Part shown: positions 51,821 to 59,974 of the stretch, one piece after another
How the letters are laid out: each line of letters opens with the position of its first letter
Position numbering within the stretch: position 1 is the stretch's first letter
NCBI GenBank assembly: GCA_022340305.1
Contig: JAJDOF010000082.1
Coordinates: forward strand, 1 to 64,000
Direction: 5' to 3'
DNA length: 64,000 bases
From: Gammaproteobacteria bacterium
Lineage (GTDB): Bacteria; Pseudomonadota; Gammaproteobacteria; GCA-001735895
The notes under the pieces: model-generated
Databases searched by the model: none
Seen by the model: only the letters and a program-made list of their open reading frames with translations
What the model was told of the DNA's origin: nothing
Program-made: the position numbers and the translations under genes

Positions 51821-52225
51821 TCAGGACATCGGTTCGTTGAGTTCGATCACGTAGCCGTTGGGGTCCTTGAAGAACGCGATAATGCGTGTACCGGCATTCA
51901 TCGGGCCGGGTTCGCGCGTGAACTCGACTCCTTCTGCTTTGAGATACTCAGCGGTCGCATACACATCGGATACCTTGAGTGCGAAATGACCCCAGGCATT
52001 GCCCATATCGTAAGGCTCCTGCTGGTCCCAGTTATAGGTCATCTCGATGGTGGTCCCCTCGTCTTCTCCCTGGTAGCCGACAAAGGTATTGGTAAAACGA
52101 CCATCCGGGTACTCGGCCTGGCGCAATATTTTCATCCCCAGGATACGCGTGTAAAAGTCCAGGGTCTTGTCCTGGTCGAAGACTCGAATCATGGTGTGAT
52201 CGAGACGGAAATCGGGTTTGCTCAT
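51821..52225 (-). CDS. gloA: Lactoylglutathione lyase (glyoxalase I)
   Basis: A 134-residue VOC enzyme that isomerises the methylglyoxal-glutathione adduct to lactoylglutathione. The metal ligands of GloA are in place: His in RLDHTMIRV, Glu in TTIEMTYNW, His in WGHFALKV and Glu in NGYVIELNEP. FYTRILGMKILRQAEYPDGRFTNTFVGY is typical. It lies 12 bases after the Rieske gene, so the two are probably cotranscribed, which is unusual for gloA. Confidence 0.92.
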   Translation of the reverse strand: MSKPDFRLDHTMIRVFDQDKTLDFYTRILGMKILRQAEYPDGRFTNTFVGYQGEDEGTTIEMTYNWDQQEPYDMGNAWGHFALKVSDVYATAEYLKAEGVEFTREPGPMNAGTRIIAFFKDPNGYVIELNEPMS

Positions 52226-52237
52226 AATGATCCTCGT

Positions 52238-53350
52238 TTAGATTAATGCCGGACGAATCGCATCGGCAACCCGCTCCTGAAACTTGCGCACACTGTTTTC
52301 CCAGTGCGGCGACAACAGCCCGCCCTGCGTGGCCAGCGGTGAATATCGACCCTGCTGCAAGCGAATGCACATCGCATGATCCTCCAGGTGTACGCTGCGC
52401 CACAGCTCAATGAGCTGCTCGATTTTCGCGTCACTATAGCGCGCGTCCTTATGCGCGTAAATGACGCGCTGTTGCCGTGTCAGCGCCGCCGCGATCGGCT
52501 CATTCAGATGCACCCCCATCTGGTCGGGCTGGTAAGTCCCCATAACGAAATTAGGAAACAGGGTGAGATAATGCGAAGTCACGCCGAGCGTGCCTTCCCT
52601 GGCGCTGGCGACCTGCTCTGCGCTCAACTCCACCGCGCTGCCGAGACAATGCTCATCGATCACGGTGTAGTGATCTTCGAGCGGCTGCGCGGTGGTGCTC
52701 TTGTGCACGAACTGCACGTGGTATGGCTCGATGAAATTCTCCATCAATAACTTCCAGTTGCAGGGCACCTCGCCGAGATCGATAGTCGCAACCGGTACAT
52801 AGTCGGTGACCTCGTTACGCCCCAGCTGGCGCCTGATCGGCGCGATGAAATCGTCGAAAACCATTGGCTGTGGCGACAGGTTGACAAAGATCCAGTCGTG
52901 CCAGACCTCACAGTTAATCGGCACCAACCCGTTATCTTCGTATCTGAATTCCGGTGGGCGCACGTCTTTATGGCCGCCGAAATACGGGGCATTCCTGAGC
53001 ACGCCGCAAAGATCGTAACTCCAGCTGTGGTACGGGCAGCGAATCAGTTTGCCGCAATTGCCGGTGGCGTCGATCAGTTTCAGATTGCGATGTCGACAGA
53101 CATTGTGGAAGGCAACGATCTGGCCCTGTTGATCTCGCAACAGAAACAGGGGCAGGCCAGCAACCTCGATCGGTTTTGCATCGCCGGGCTTCGGCAGTTT
53201 ATGCGCGTAGTCGACGAAGACCCAGTGGTTGGCGAACAGCTGCTCGCGCTCGAGCTGCATGAAGGAATCGCTGGTATAGGCCATGCCCGGTAAGCCATGG
53301 ACAACCGCTCCAGCGGCATCGAAGTTGTCTAACAGTGTGGCATCCAACAT
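52238..53350 (-). CDS. Rieske non-heme iron oxygenase, alpha subunit
   Basis: A 370-residue oxygenase. Rieske ligands are C85-R-H87 and C105-x2-H108 (CRHRNL and CPYHSW); the mononuclear iron site lies in NWKLLMENFIEPYHVQFVHK with H211 and H216. The layout suits the choline monooxygenase and glycine-betaine demethylase (GbcA) group as well as aromatic dioxygenases. No gbcB-type reductase is adjacent. It diverges from an Lrp regulator across an AT-rich region. It is only distantly like the Rieske protein at 7.7 kb. Confidence 0.88.
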   Translation of the reverse strand: MLDATLLDNFDAAGAVVHGLPGMAYTSDSFMQLEREQLFANHWVFVDYAHKLPKPGDAKPIEVAGLPLFLLRDQQGQIVAFHNVCRHRNLKLIDATGNCGKLIRCPYHSWSYDLCGVLRNAPYFGGHKDVRPPEFRYEDNGLVPINCEVWHDWIFVNLSPQPMVFDDFIAPIRRQLGRNEVTDYVPVATIDLGEVPCNWKLLMENFIEPYHVQFVHKSTTAQPLEDHYTVIDEHCLGSAVELSAEQVASAREGTLGVTSHYLTLFPNFVMGTYQPDQMGVHLNEPIAAALTRQQRVIYAHKDARYSDAKIEQLIELWRSVHLEDHAMCIRLQQGRYSPLATQGGLLSPHWENSVRKFQERVADAIRPALI

Positions 53351-53500
53351 AACCCAACCTCCATCATCGGCAGCACATTATCATACGGGTTAGCAGATGC
53401 AATCGGTTATATTGGTTCAAATTACGTTTTCGGCAATTTTTTTTGCATATTTTGTATTTTTCATCAATAATTCATCGCATTCCTCATCATTAACCACAAT
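53351..53500. promoter_or_regulatory. AT-rich divergent promoter region with possible Lrp sites
   Basis: This 150-base gap separates the divergent Rieske and Lrp-family genes. It contains AT tracts around 53436-53462 (a run of eight T, then TGCATATTTTGTATTTTTCA), like sites bound by Lrp/AsnC proteins. Such regulators usually control their own and the adjacent divergent gene. Confidence 0.35.
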
Positions 53501-54013
53501 ATGCCTTCAGAAGCCGCCACATCCATCGCGTCCGGCAAGAGCCGCGGGATCGCCTCCACCGAGGATGATTTAAACCGCGCGATCATCAAGATGCTGCAGC
53601 AGGACGGGCGCCTTCCCTACAAGGATATCGCCACCAACCTGAAGGTCTCCGAGGGCACCATCCGCAATCGCGTCCAGTCGATGAAGCAAAGCGGCGCGCT
53701 CAAGATTGTCGCGCTCGCCGATCCGATGGCGATCCGCTACAAGGCCGATGCCATGATCGGCATCAAGGTGGCGCATCCGTCAACGCCACGCGCGGTCGCG
53801 CATCGTCTCAGCGACTGCAGCGAAGTGGTTTACGTACTCTGGGTATCGGGCCGCTACGATCTACTGATCGAAGTGGTTTGCGAAACTCGCAACGCATTTC
53901 AGTCGTTCCTCGAACAGCACTGTTTCGGGCACGACGACATCGACCAGATCGAGGTCATGACCGGCATCGAAATGTTCAAGAACCAGTTCCTGCTCAAGCG
54001 GCAGGCACCATAA
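53501..54013 (+). CDS. Lrp/AsnC-family transcriptional regulator
   Basis: A 170-residue regulator with an N-terminal winged HTH (LNRAIIKMLQQDGRLPYKDIATNLKVSEGTIRNRVQSMKQSGALKIVALADP in order over residues 25-75) and a C-terminal RAM ligand domain (VAHRLSDCSEVVYVLWVSGRYDLLIEVVC). The first 24 residues are a non-homologous tail. It starts a plus-strand run with the GS-family ligase 21 bases after it. It probably senses an amino acid and controls this run and perhaps the divergent Rieske-gloA pair. Confidence 0.9.
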   Translation: MPSEAATSIASGKSRGIASTEDDLNRAIIKMLQQDGRLPYKDIATNLKVSEGTIRNRVQSMKQSGALKIVALADPMAIRYKADAMIGIKVAHPSTPRAVAHRLSDCSEVVYVLWVSGRYDLLIEVVCETRNAFQSFLEQHCFGHDDIDQIEVMTGIEMFKNQFLLKRQAP

Positions 54014-54034
54014 GAAGCATGAGGACAACATCTA

Positions 54035-55459
54035 ATGAGTAGCCAGTATTATGAAAACTTTGCGGACGCCCTGCCCGATCCGGCGCGGCTCGAAGTCGAA
54101 AAGCAGAAACTCGAGGACGCGGGCGTCAAGTACATCTTGTCCTGCTGGATCGACATGTTCGGCCAACCCAAGACCAAGCCGGTGCCGATCAGCGATTTCG
54201 TACCGTTGTGCATGGGTAAGGGTCCACAATTCGCCGTGCATTCGATTTCCTTCGTGCCCGAACTCGGCCCTGCCGACGCCGACCAGGTGCCGCTACCTGA
54301 CATCGATACCATCCAGATCTGCCCCTGGGATTCGAAGATCGCCTGGGTATTCGCCGACCTGTGGTGGGAAGACAAGCCCTACAATTTGTGCCCACGCCAG
54401 GCATTGAAACGCGTCATGCATGAATCGGCCGAGCAGGGTTACATGATGATGGCCGGAATCGAGCCCGAGTTCATCGCCATGCAGTGGGACGATGCCGGCA
54501 AGCCGGTCAAGGCTTTCGATGACGACCCGATGCCCGGTGAGGGTATCCGTCCCCGCCGCCAGGCTTTCGGTTACGACGTCGAGTACTCGCTCGACTCGAT
54601 GGGCTTTCTCGGCGAGATGATCGACATACTCGAGGACATCGGCTGGAACCTGCATGACGTGGTCGCCGAGGGCGCCTACTCGCAGTTCGAACTCGACTTT
54701 CATTACACCAACGTGCTCGAGATGGCCGATCGCCTGGTATTTCTGCGCATCCTGCTCAAGGAAATCGCCAAGAAGCACGGCATGTTCATCACCTTCATGC
54801 CCAAACCGACCACCGGTGACTGGCGTTCCGGCGCTCACATGAATGTATCGATGCAGAAAGTCGATAACCCGGGCGTCAACATCTACGAGGGCGAGGACGG
54901 CAAGTGGAGCGAGCAGGTCAAGCACGCGCTCGGCGGTATCCTGAAACATGGCTCGGCGATTACCGCCGTCGCCTGCTGCACGGTGAATTCCTACAACGGC
55001 CTGGTGCCGAAGGTGGGTGGCTTCGAAGGCGGTACCTATACCTGGGCGCCGACCCACATGGCCTACGGCTCCAACAACCGCTCGGCGATGCTGCGCCTGC
55101 CACAAAGTCGCTTCGCCATCGAGAACCGCGCCGCCGACATGTGCATGAATCCGTACCTGTCTCTGGGAATGATGCTCGCCGCCCAGGTGGAAGGCCTGAA
55201 CAACCAGCTCGACCCCGGCCCGTCGCTGGACGAGGACCTCTACACCATGGAGGAGTCGGAAAAGCGGAAACGCAACCTGACACCGCTACCGCGCAACCTG
55301 ATGGAGGCGAACGAGCACCTGAGTAAAAGTGAACTCGCGACAGCGGTCATGGGTGAAGCCATGTTGCGCTCATTCCTCGCCTACAAAATCGACGAATGGG
55401 AACGCTACCACCAGGAAACCACCGACTGGGAAGTACGCGAGTATCTACGCCTCTACTGA
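54035..55459 (+). CDS. Glutamine-synthetase-family ligase
   Basis: A 474-residue GS-fold enzyme. GIEPEFIAM holds metal-binding Glu residues, EGAYSQFELDFHYTN more, FITFMPKPTTGDWRSGAHMNVSMQ the nucleotide and glutamate-binding His, and NRSAMLRLPQSRFAIENRAADMCMNPYLSLGMMLAA the Arg-rich active-site end. It lacks the adenylylation-site tail of housekeeping GlnA, pointing to a gamma-glutamyl ligase acting on an amine such as methylamine, ethanolamine or a polyamine. Placement after an Lrp regulator supports a catabolic role; the exact amine is unknown. Confidence 0.85.
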   Translation: MSSQYYENFADALPDPARLEVEKQKLEDAGVKYILSCWIDMFGQPKTKPVPISDFVPLCMGKGPQFAVHSISFVPELGPADADQVPLPDIDTIQICPWDSKIAWVFADLWWEDKPYNLCPRQALKRVMHESAEQGYMMMAGIEPEFIAMQWDDAGKPVKAFDDDPMPGEGIRPRRQAFGYDVEYSLDSMGFLGEMIDILEDIGWNLHDVVAEGAYSQFELDFHYTNVLEMADRLVFLRILLKEIAKKHGMFITFMPKPTTGDWRSGAHMNVSMQKVDNPGVNIYEGEDGKWSEQVKHALGGILKHGSAITAVACCTVNSYNGLVPKVGGFEGGTYTWAPTHMAYGSNNRSAMLRLPQSRFAIENRAADMCMNPYLSLGMMLAAQVEGLNNQLDPGPSLDEDLYTMEESEKRKRNLTPLPRNLMEANEHLSKSELATAVMGEAMLRSFLAYKIDEWERYHQETTDWEVREYLRLY

Positions 55460-55475
55460 TCGCCGATACTGATCG

Positions 55476-56486
55476 ATGTCCATGGATCATTCAGTCTTTG
55501 AACTCGGTAATTTCGAGTTACAGTCGGGAACTGTCTTTCCCGGCGCGCAACTCGCCTACCGGACTTACGGTAAGTTAAACGCCGGCGGCGACAATGTCGT
55601 TGTATTGCCAACCTTTTACACCGGCAGCCACATGCGCAACGAGGGTTATTTCGGTAGCGGGCGGGCCATTGATCCGGCACGCCACTTCGTGGTCTCGGTG
55701 AATATGTTCGGCAACGGCATCTCGTCATCGCCGAGTAATACAGCCGCGCCGTTTAACGGCGCCAACTTTCCCGATGTAACGCTTTACGACAACATCCATG
55801 CGCAGTACCGACTGCTGACCGAAGTGCTGCAGGTGAACCGTATCGCGCTGGTCAGCGGCTGGTCGATGGCCGGATGCCAGTCGTTTCACTGGGCGACGCA
55901 ATACCCTGATTTCGTCGATGCGATACTGCCGTTTTGCGCCTCGGCCAGAACGTCCGAACACAACGTTGTTTTTCTCGAAGGGGTAAAAGCGGCGCTGCAG
56001 GCGGATTGCGTCTACGCCGACGGCCAATACAGCAGTCCGCCAATCAAGGGACTCAAGGCTTTCGGTCGCGTCTATGCCGGCTGGGCGTTTTCGCAAACCT
56101 TTTTTCGCGAGCAGATGTATCGACTCAAGGGTTTCGAAGCCGCCGAGGCCTTGCTGCAGGACTGGGAACAGGATCACCTGGACTGGGATGCCAACGACTT
56201 GCTGTGCAAACTAAAAACCTGGCAAGGTGCCGACATCAGCGCCAATGAGCGCTACCGGCACGACTTCAGGGCGGCACTCAACGCGATCAAGGCAAAAACC
56301 ATCGTCATCGCCTGTGACAACGATCTGTACTTTCGCCCCGAGGACAACCAGCTCGAAATCGAGCACATTCACGGCGGTGAATTGCGCGTCTTCGAATCCG
56401 CCTGGGGTCATTGCGTCGCCTCGCCCGGTAACAGCCCCGAGTTCCAGAACTATCTCGACCGGGCTATTTCAGAATTATTAAATTAA
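55476..56486 (+). CDS. MetX-like alpha/beta hydrolase (homoserine O-acetyltransferase family)
   Basis: A 336-residue alpha/beta-hydrolase of the MetX family: LAYRTYGKLNAGGDNVVVLPTFYTGSH, then the nucleophile S130 in SGWSMAGCQSFHWA, an Asp in ACDNDLYFRPEDN and the His in WGHCVASPG. It is shorter than typical MetX (about 370) and the substrate loops differ, so it is probably a hydrolase or acyltransferase of another compound. It starts 16 bases after the GS-family gene with a weak ribosome site. A cupin gene follows 31 bases on. Confidence 0.83.
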   Translation: MSMDHSVFELGNFELQSGTVFPGAQLAYRTYGKLNAGGDNVVVLPTFYTGSHMRNEGYFGSGRAIDPARHFVVSVNMFGNGISSSPSNTAAPFNGANFPDVTLYDNIHAQYRLLTEVLQVNRIALVSGWSMAGCQSFHWATQYPDFVDAILPFCASARTSEHNVVFLEGVKAALQADCVYADGQYSSPPIKGLKAFGRVYAGWAFSQTFFREQMYRLKGFEAAEALLQDWEQDHLDWDANDLLCKLKTWQGADISANERYRHDFRAALNAIKAKTIVIACDNDLYFRPEDNQLEIEHIHGGELRVFESAWGHCVASPGNSPEFQNYLDRAISELLN

Positions 56487-56517
56487 ACCAGTTCAGCTAA
56501 CTTTAACGGAGAACAGC

Positions 56518-56916
56518 ATGACAGCACCCAGCGTATTCAGAATAGCCGATATCCAGGACCGTATCGACAACCTGCCCGAAAATGGCACCTACATCAAACC
56601 CTTCGTCACCACCGCGATCAGCGAGTCGATGGCCGGCGGCATCAACTGCCTGAACAAGATTTCAGTTCCCTGGGATTTAACCTGCGACGAAATGATCTAC
56701 TGTCTGCAGGGTACCTTCCGTCTGGTCGTCGACGAGATCGCTTACGAACTCAACCCGGGCGACCTGATGTTCGTACCCAAGGACAATCACGTCAAATACG
56801 AATGCGACGACAAATGTGTCATTTTCTACACCGCCTACCCGGTCGACTGGAAACAACGCGCCGGCATCACCCACGTGCCCGGTATCGATGCGGACGAGAT
56901 GCCGGCGCCTTACTAG
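56518..56916 (+). CDS. Cupin-domain protein (EutQ-like)
   Basis: A 132-residue single cupin. TCDEMIYCLQGTFRLVVDEIAYELNPGDLMFVPKDNHVKYECDDKCVIFYTAYP contains the two cupin motifs with a Glu and a His as candidate metal ligands. EutQ of ethanolamine use has a similar C-terminal cupin, but this protein lacks the EutQ N-terminus. A good ribosome site (AACGGAGAACAGC) precedes the ATG. It probably belongs to the run starting at the Lrp gene. Confidence 0.8.
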   Translation: MTAPSVFRIADIQDRIDNLPENGTYIKPFVTTAISESMAGGINCLNKISVPWDLTCDEMIYCLQGTFRLVVDEIAYELNPGDLMFVPKDNHVKYECDDKCVIFYTAYPVDWKQRAGITHVPGIDADEMPAPY

Positions 56917-56922
56917 TGCCCG

Positions 56923-57291
56923 GTGAGCATCAGGCAACACATTGACACTTACCTGAAAGGCTGAGAGCGTGGTGACGGCGCTCTTGGCCTCAGCGTATCC
57001 GCGCGCAGTTTCTGTTACGACGACCCGAACACCGGGCGCATTCAACGCCATGAATTTGTTGAATTTGTCGAAGACTTCAAGCGCGCCGCGGTAGAGCCGG
57101 GGGCCAGCAAAGATGCCACCCCCTTCCTGCAATACAGCGACGTTGTGATCAAGGACGAGGTGATACCGGCCACCGCGTGGTGCTGGTGGCAGGCGGTGGG
57201 CACCGAGCTGCTGGGGGGTGCGCTGGTCAAGGTTGGCGCCGAAGGCGTACTGCACGAGAAAATCGCCTACTTTTCGCGCCTGCCTGAATAA
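56923..57291 (+). pseudogene. NTF2/SnoaL-like gene interrupted by an in-frame UGA
   Basis: Reading from a GTG at 56923 gives 13 codons (ending TYLKG), then TGA at 56962-56964, then 108 further open codons in the same frame to TAA at 57289-57291. The downstream part (SFCYDDPNTGRI, FVEFVEDFKRAAVE, YSDVVIKDEVIPATAWCWWQAVGTEL, GVLHEKIAYFSRLPE) looks like an intact NTF2-like small-molecule domain. The position after TYLKG is one where this kind of protein commonly has Trp, so TGG to TGA is the simplest explanation. No start codon soon after the TGA would rescue it. It begins 6 bases after the cupin stop. Confidence 0.65.
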
Positions 57292-57429
57292 GCGCAGAAG
57301 ATCCGCAATCGAGTTGATTAATATATCAAGTTGAAGATTCGTATATCCCCAACTTCAGTAACCTGTGGCGGTTCTATTGTCTGCAAAGAAAACGCCCATC
57401 CTCGGAAATACGGGCTACTCCGGCTATCA

Positions 57430-57469
57430 CGTCATTCTGCTCAAGGTCCCCGCTTCCGCGGGGATGACG
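57430..57469. repeat. REP-like element between convergent genes
   Basis: CGTCAT at 57430-57435 and ATGACG at 57464-57469 flank an inner hairpin TCCCCGC, TTCC, GCGGGGA (57447-57464). It resembles the units at 30.5 and 33.5 kb but with a diverged left half. It lies between the 3' ends of the NTF2-like pseudogene and the kinase gene. Confidence 0.5.
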
Positions 57470-57562
57470 TTAAGATTGCGGACGGAGTTAGCGAGCGCAG
57501 GACAACGCAGCGATCCAGCGTCCCGGGCAGTTGCCGGGCATGAATTCGGTGAGATATACGGG

Positions 57563-58960
57563 CTAGCCTTGCAGCCAGTAGTTTCTAAATTTTTCGCTGT
57601 CCCTGGCGTTCGGAATTTCGCGTGCCAGCAACTCGACAAGTTGCTCCAGGCTAGTGGTGGTGGCGGCATGGTGCTGCACCAGTCGCGCGGCCAGCGGACC
57701 GATATAACCCACATAGTTCTCGCCCATTTTTTTGAGCATGTCGTCGTCGAAAGAACGCACTTCGGCCGTGCCGGCGGTTGGCGCGGGATTGCCGATAGCG
57801 GTGGCGTCAATGCGGGTACCGCTAATCGCTTCCCAGCGTTTGAGGAACTCTTCACGTTCCCCGGGTTCAGGGATTTCCTTCGATATCGAGGAGACCAGTT
57901 TGTTCGCCGGTGTATTCGCGGAATCATAGGCAACCATGATATTCCGGGCGATGGGCCCCACGTAGTCGACCAGCAAGTTGGTCAACGAATCCAGTTCACC
58001 GGGATTGGTCGCGAGGGAACCGGATTCCCGGGGCGACTGCGCTAGCGGAGACGGCTGTCCTGCCCGGGTTGCGTTCCGCACCACTACGGTGGGATCGTCC
58101 GCGACTTTGGTGGTCGCGGCGGCCGCTTTCAGTTTTGGCAGCACCTCTTTTATACCCTGCACATACTCCCTGGCGCTTTGGTAACGATCCGCCTGGGTAA
58201 CCGACAGCCCCTTAAGTAGAACGGGAATCAGGGCGGTTGGATAGAGGATGGCGTAGTTGATGCGGTTATTCGGCGGTAAATTGCCAATTTCAGGCAGACT
58301 GGAACGCGGTATGGCCGGGCTTTTCGGCAGTAAGGCGAGTAAGTCGAGAAACACCATCGCTACCGAGAACAGGTCCGCGCGGGCATCCACTTTCAATCCA
58401 AACATCTGTTCGGGCGCCATGTATTTTGGAGTGCCGACGACGGCGCCAGTCATCGTCAGATCCGGGCTTTCAGCAATCCGCGCGATCCCAAAATCCGCCA
58501 GTTTCACATTGCCACCTTCTTTCAGAATCATCACGTTGGCAGTCTTGATATCACGGTGGACAATGTCCAGTTGATGCGCCGCATGCAGCGCCTTGAGCAA
58601 TTGCGAAATGATGGACAGCGTCTTTTGCAGGCTAACGCCTCTGCCTGACTTGATAATATCCTGCAACGACGCCCCTTCGACAAACTCCATGACGATATAG
58701 GGCATGTCGCGGTCCTGTCCGTACTCCAGCACCGTGACGATATTCGGGTGGATGCAGCGCGCCGCAGATCTGGCCTCGCGCTTGAAGCGCTCCAGGAACT
58801 CGTCGCCATTTCGTTGCGTAACCAGGTGTGGGTGCAGGATTTTTATCGCGACCCGGCGCTCTATGTCGGGGTCGAAACCTTCATATACGACGCCCATCGC
58901 ACCCTCACCCAGCGCTGCCTGGATTCGATACTTCCCGATATTTTGCGGCAGCTTGTTCAT
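57563..58960 (-). CDS. Hanks-type Ser/Thr protein kinase with duplicated C-terminal domain
   Basis: A 465-residue kinase with all catalytic parts: glycine loop LGEGAMGVVYEG, K40 in VAIKIL, D137 in HRDIKTANV, D156 in ADFGIA, and GTPKYMAPEQ. After the kinase domain (to about 280) comes an Ala/Pro-rich linker containing DDPTVVVR, a possible phosphothreonine site, then two similar 55-residue repeats (YVGPIARNIM to EEFLKRW, and YVGYIGPLAARLV to EKFRNYW). No membrane segment, so it is cytoplasmic. It starts 4 bases after the heme-sensor gene and is cotranscribed with it. Confidence 0.92.
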   Translation of the reverse strand: MNKLPQNIGKYRIQAALGEGAMGVVYEGFDPDIERRVAIKILHPHLVTQRNGDEFLERFKREARSAARCIHPNIVTVLEYGQDRDMPYIVMEFVEGASLQDIIKSGRGVSLQKTLSIISQLLKALHAAHQLDIVHRDIKTANVMILKEGGNVKLADFGIARIAESPDLTMTGAVVGTPKYMAPEQMFGLKVDARADLFSVAMVFLDLLALLPKSPAIPRSSLPEIGNLPPNNRINYAILYPTALIPVLLKGLSVTQADRYQSAREYVQGIKEVLPKLKAAAATTKVADDPTVVVRNATRAGQPSPLAQSPRESGSLATNPGELDSLTNLLVDYVGPIARNIMVAYDSANTPANKLVSSISKEIPEPGEREEFLKRWEAISGTRIDATAIGNPAPTAGTAEVRSFDDDMLKKMGENYVGYIGPLAARLVQHHAATTTSLEQLVELLAREIPNARDSEKFRNYWLQG

Positions 58961-58964
58961 GGCG

Positions 58965-59846
58965 TCAGACCTGCGATCTATCCAGTAGCTTCACCGCGCT
59001 CGACAGGCTGCGGTACATCAGGTTAAACGAATGCCCGAGCGAAGAAAGTTCGTCTTTCCCCGACTGCTCAAACTCGGTAACACTCATGTCACCCTTGCTG
59101 ATCTCCTCGGCCTTGGCGGCAATTTTATTCACCCGCTTGAGGATGATCAGGTGCAGAAATACGTTGAGCACCAGCCAGATCGCGGCAAATACGCCACCGA
59201 GAATGATCATGAATGCGACGAAGGTGGCATTCGCACGCGCTATCGGAATCGCCATCGGCACATTGACGATCTGCGCGCCGATGATCTCGTTGTGTTGCCA
59301 GCCAAATCCGTTGTGCACACCGTATTTTTTTACCATCGCCGCCGGCGCGGCCTCCGGAGTGCTGTGGCAGATGAGACAGCCTTCATTGGTAATCTTAAAC
59401 GGCGTACTTAAAAACAGGTATTGACCGGTCGGCGTCGAGCGCACTCCCGAGTACTCCTTTACATTCTCGTAGTTACGAAAATACTGAATAATGTCTTCTT
59501 CCCAGGAAGCCGCCTTATGTTCCGGGTTGGTCGGGTTCAGCGCCGCCTCCTTGTATGAATAATCGGGGTAGACCTTGCGCAGGCGTTTCATGTTTTCGGT
59601 TGCCGCGTAGGACGGCACGGTCTGCGACAAAAACTCGCTGGTTTTAACTCGTTGCAGCAGGGGTCGAATTTCATCTACCGTGTAAGAACGTACGCTTTTG
59701 GCGGCTTCCATCATGATTCTGGCCTTTAGCGCGACTTCATCCTTGGCATTTTCGAGCAGGATTCTCTCGATCAGGAAAGACGCCCCGGCAAAGCCGAGGG
59801 CAAACACCAGGAACATGGCCAGGTTGAATTTAAGCCGTATACTCAC
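58965..59846 (-). CDS. Membrane heme-c sensor (Tll0287-like domain) with HAMP
   Basis: A 293-residue protein: TM1 at about 8-28, a periplasmic domain of the Tll0287 (DUF3365) type with a c-type heme motif CLICH (C157, C160, H161), TM2 at about 207-236, and a C-terminal HAMP domain (LKRVNKIAAKAEEISKGDMSV, DELSSLGHSFNLMYRSL). It ends there, with no kinase, cyclase or methyl-accepting output, so it must act on another protein. The GTG start at 59846 has GGGGGAG seven bases upstream. It leads the operon with the Ser/Thr kinase. Confidence 0.9.
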   Translation of the reverse strand: MSIRLKFNLAMFLVFALGFAGASFLIERILLENAKDEVALKARIMMEAAKSVRSYTVDEIRPLLQRVKTSEFLSQTVPSYAATENMKRLRKVYPDYSYKEAALNPTNPEHKAASWEEDIIQYFRNYENVKEYSGVRSTPTGQYLFLSTPFKITNEGCLICHSTPEAAPAAMVKKYGVHNGFGWQHNEIIGAQIVNVPMAIPIARANATFVAFMIILGGVFAAIWLVLNVFLHLIILKRVNKIAAKAEEISKGDMSVTEFEQSGKDELSSLGHSFNLMYRSLSSAVKLLDRSQV

Positions 59847-59974
59847 GCTACTACTCCCCCACGCTATTCAGGCGCTTAAGATTTATTGTTATTCCACGCT
59901 ACGAATGCTCCGATGTTACCTTAAATCAATAGACCTTTGTTATACTCGGGCCAAATTTTAGCTGGTAGCAAAAA

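Noticed and set aside
56923-57291. Selenocysteine at the UGA of the NTF2-like gene
   Set aside because: The position fits Trp, not Cys, and no SECIS-like hairpin is seen directly after the UGA.
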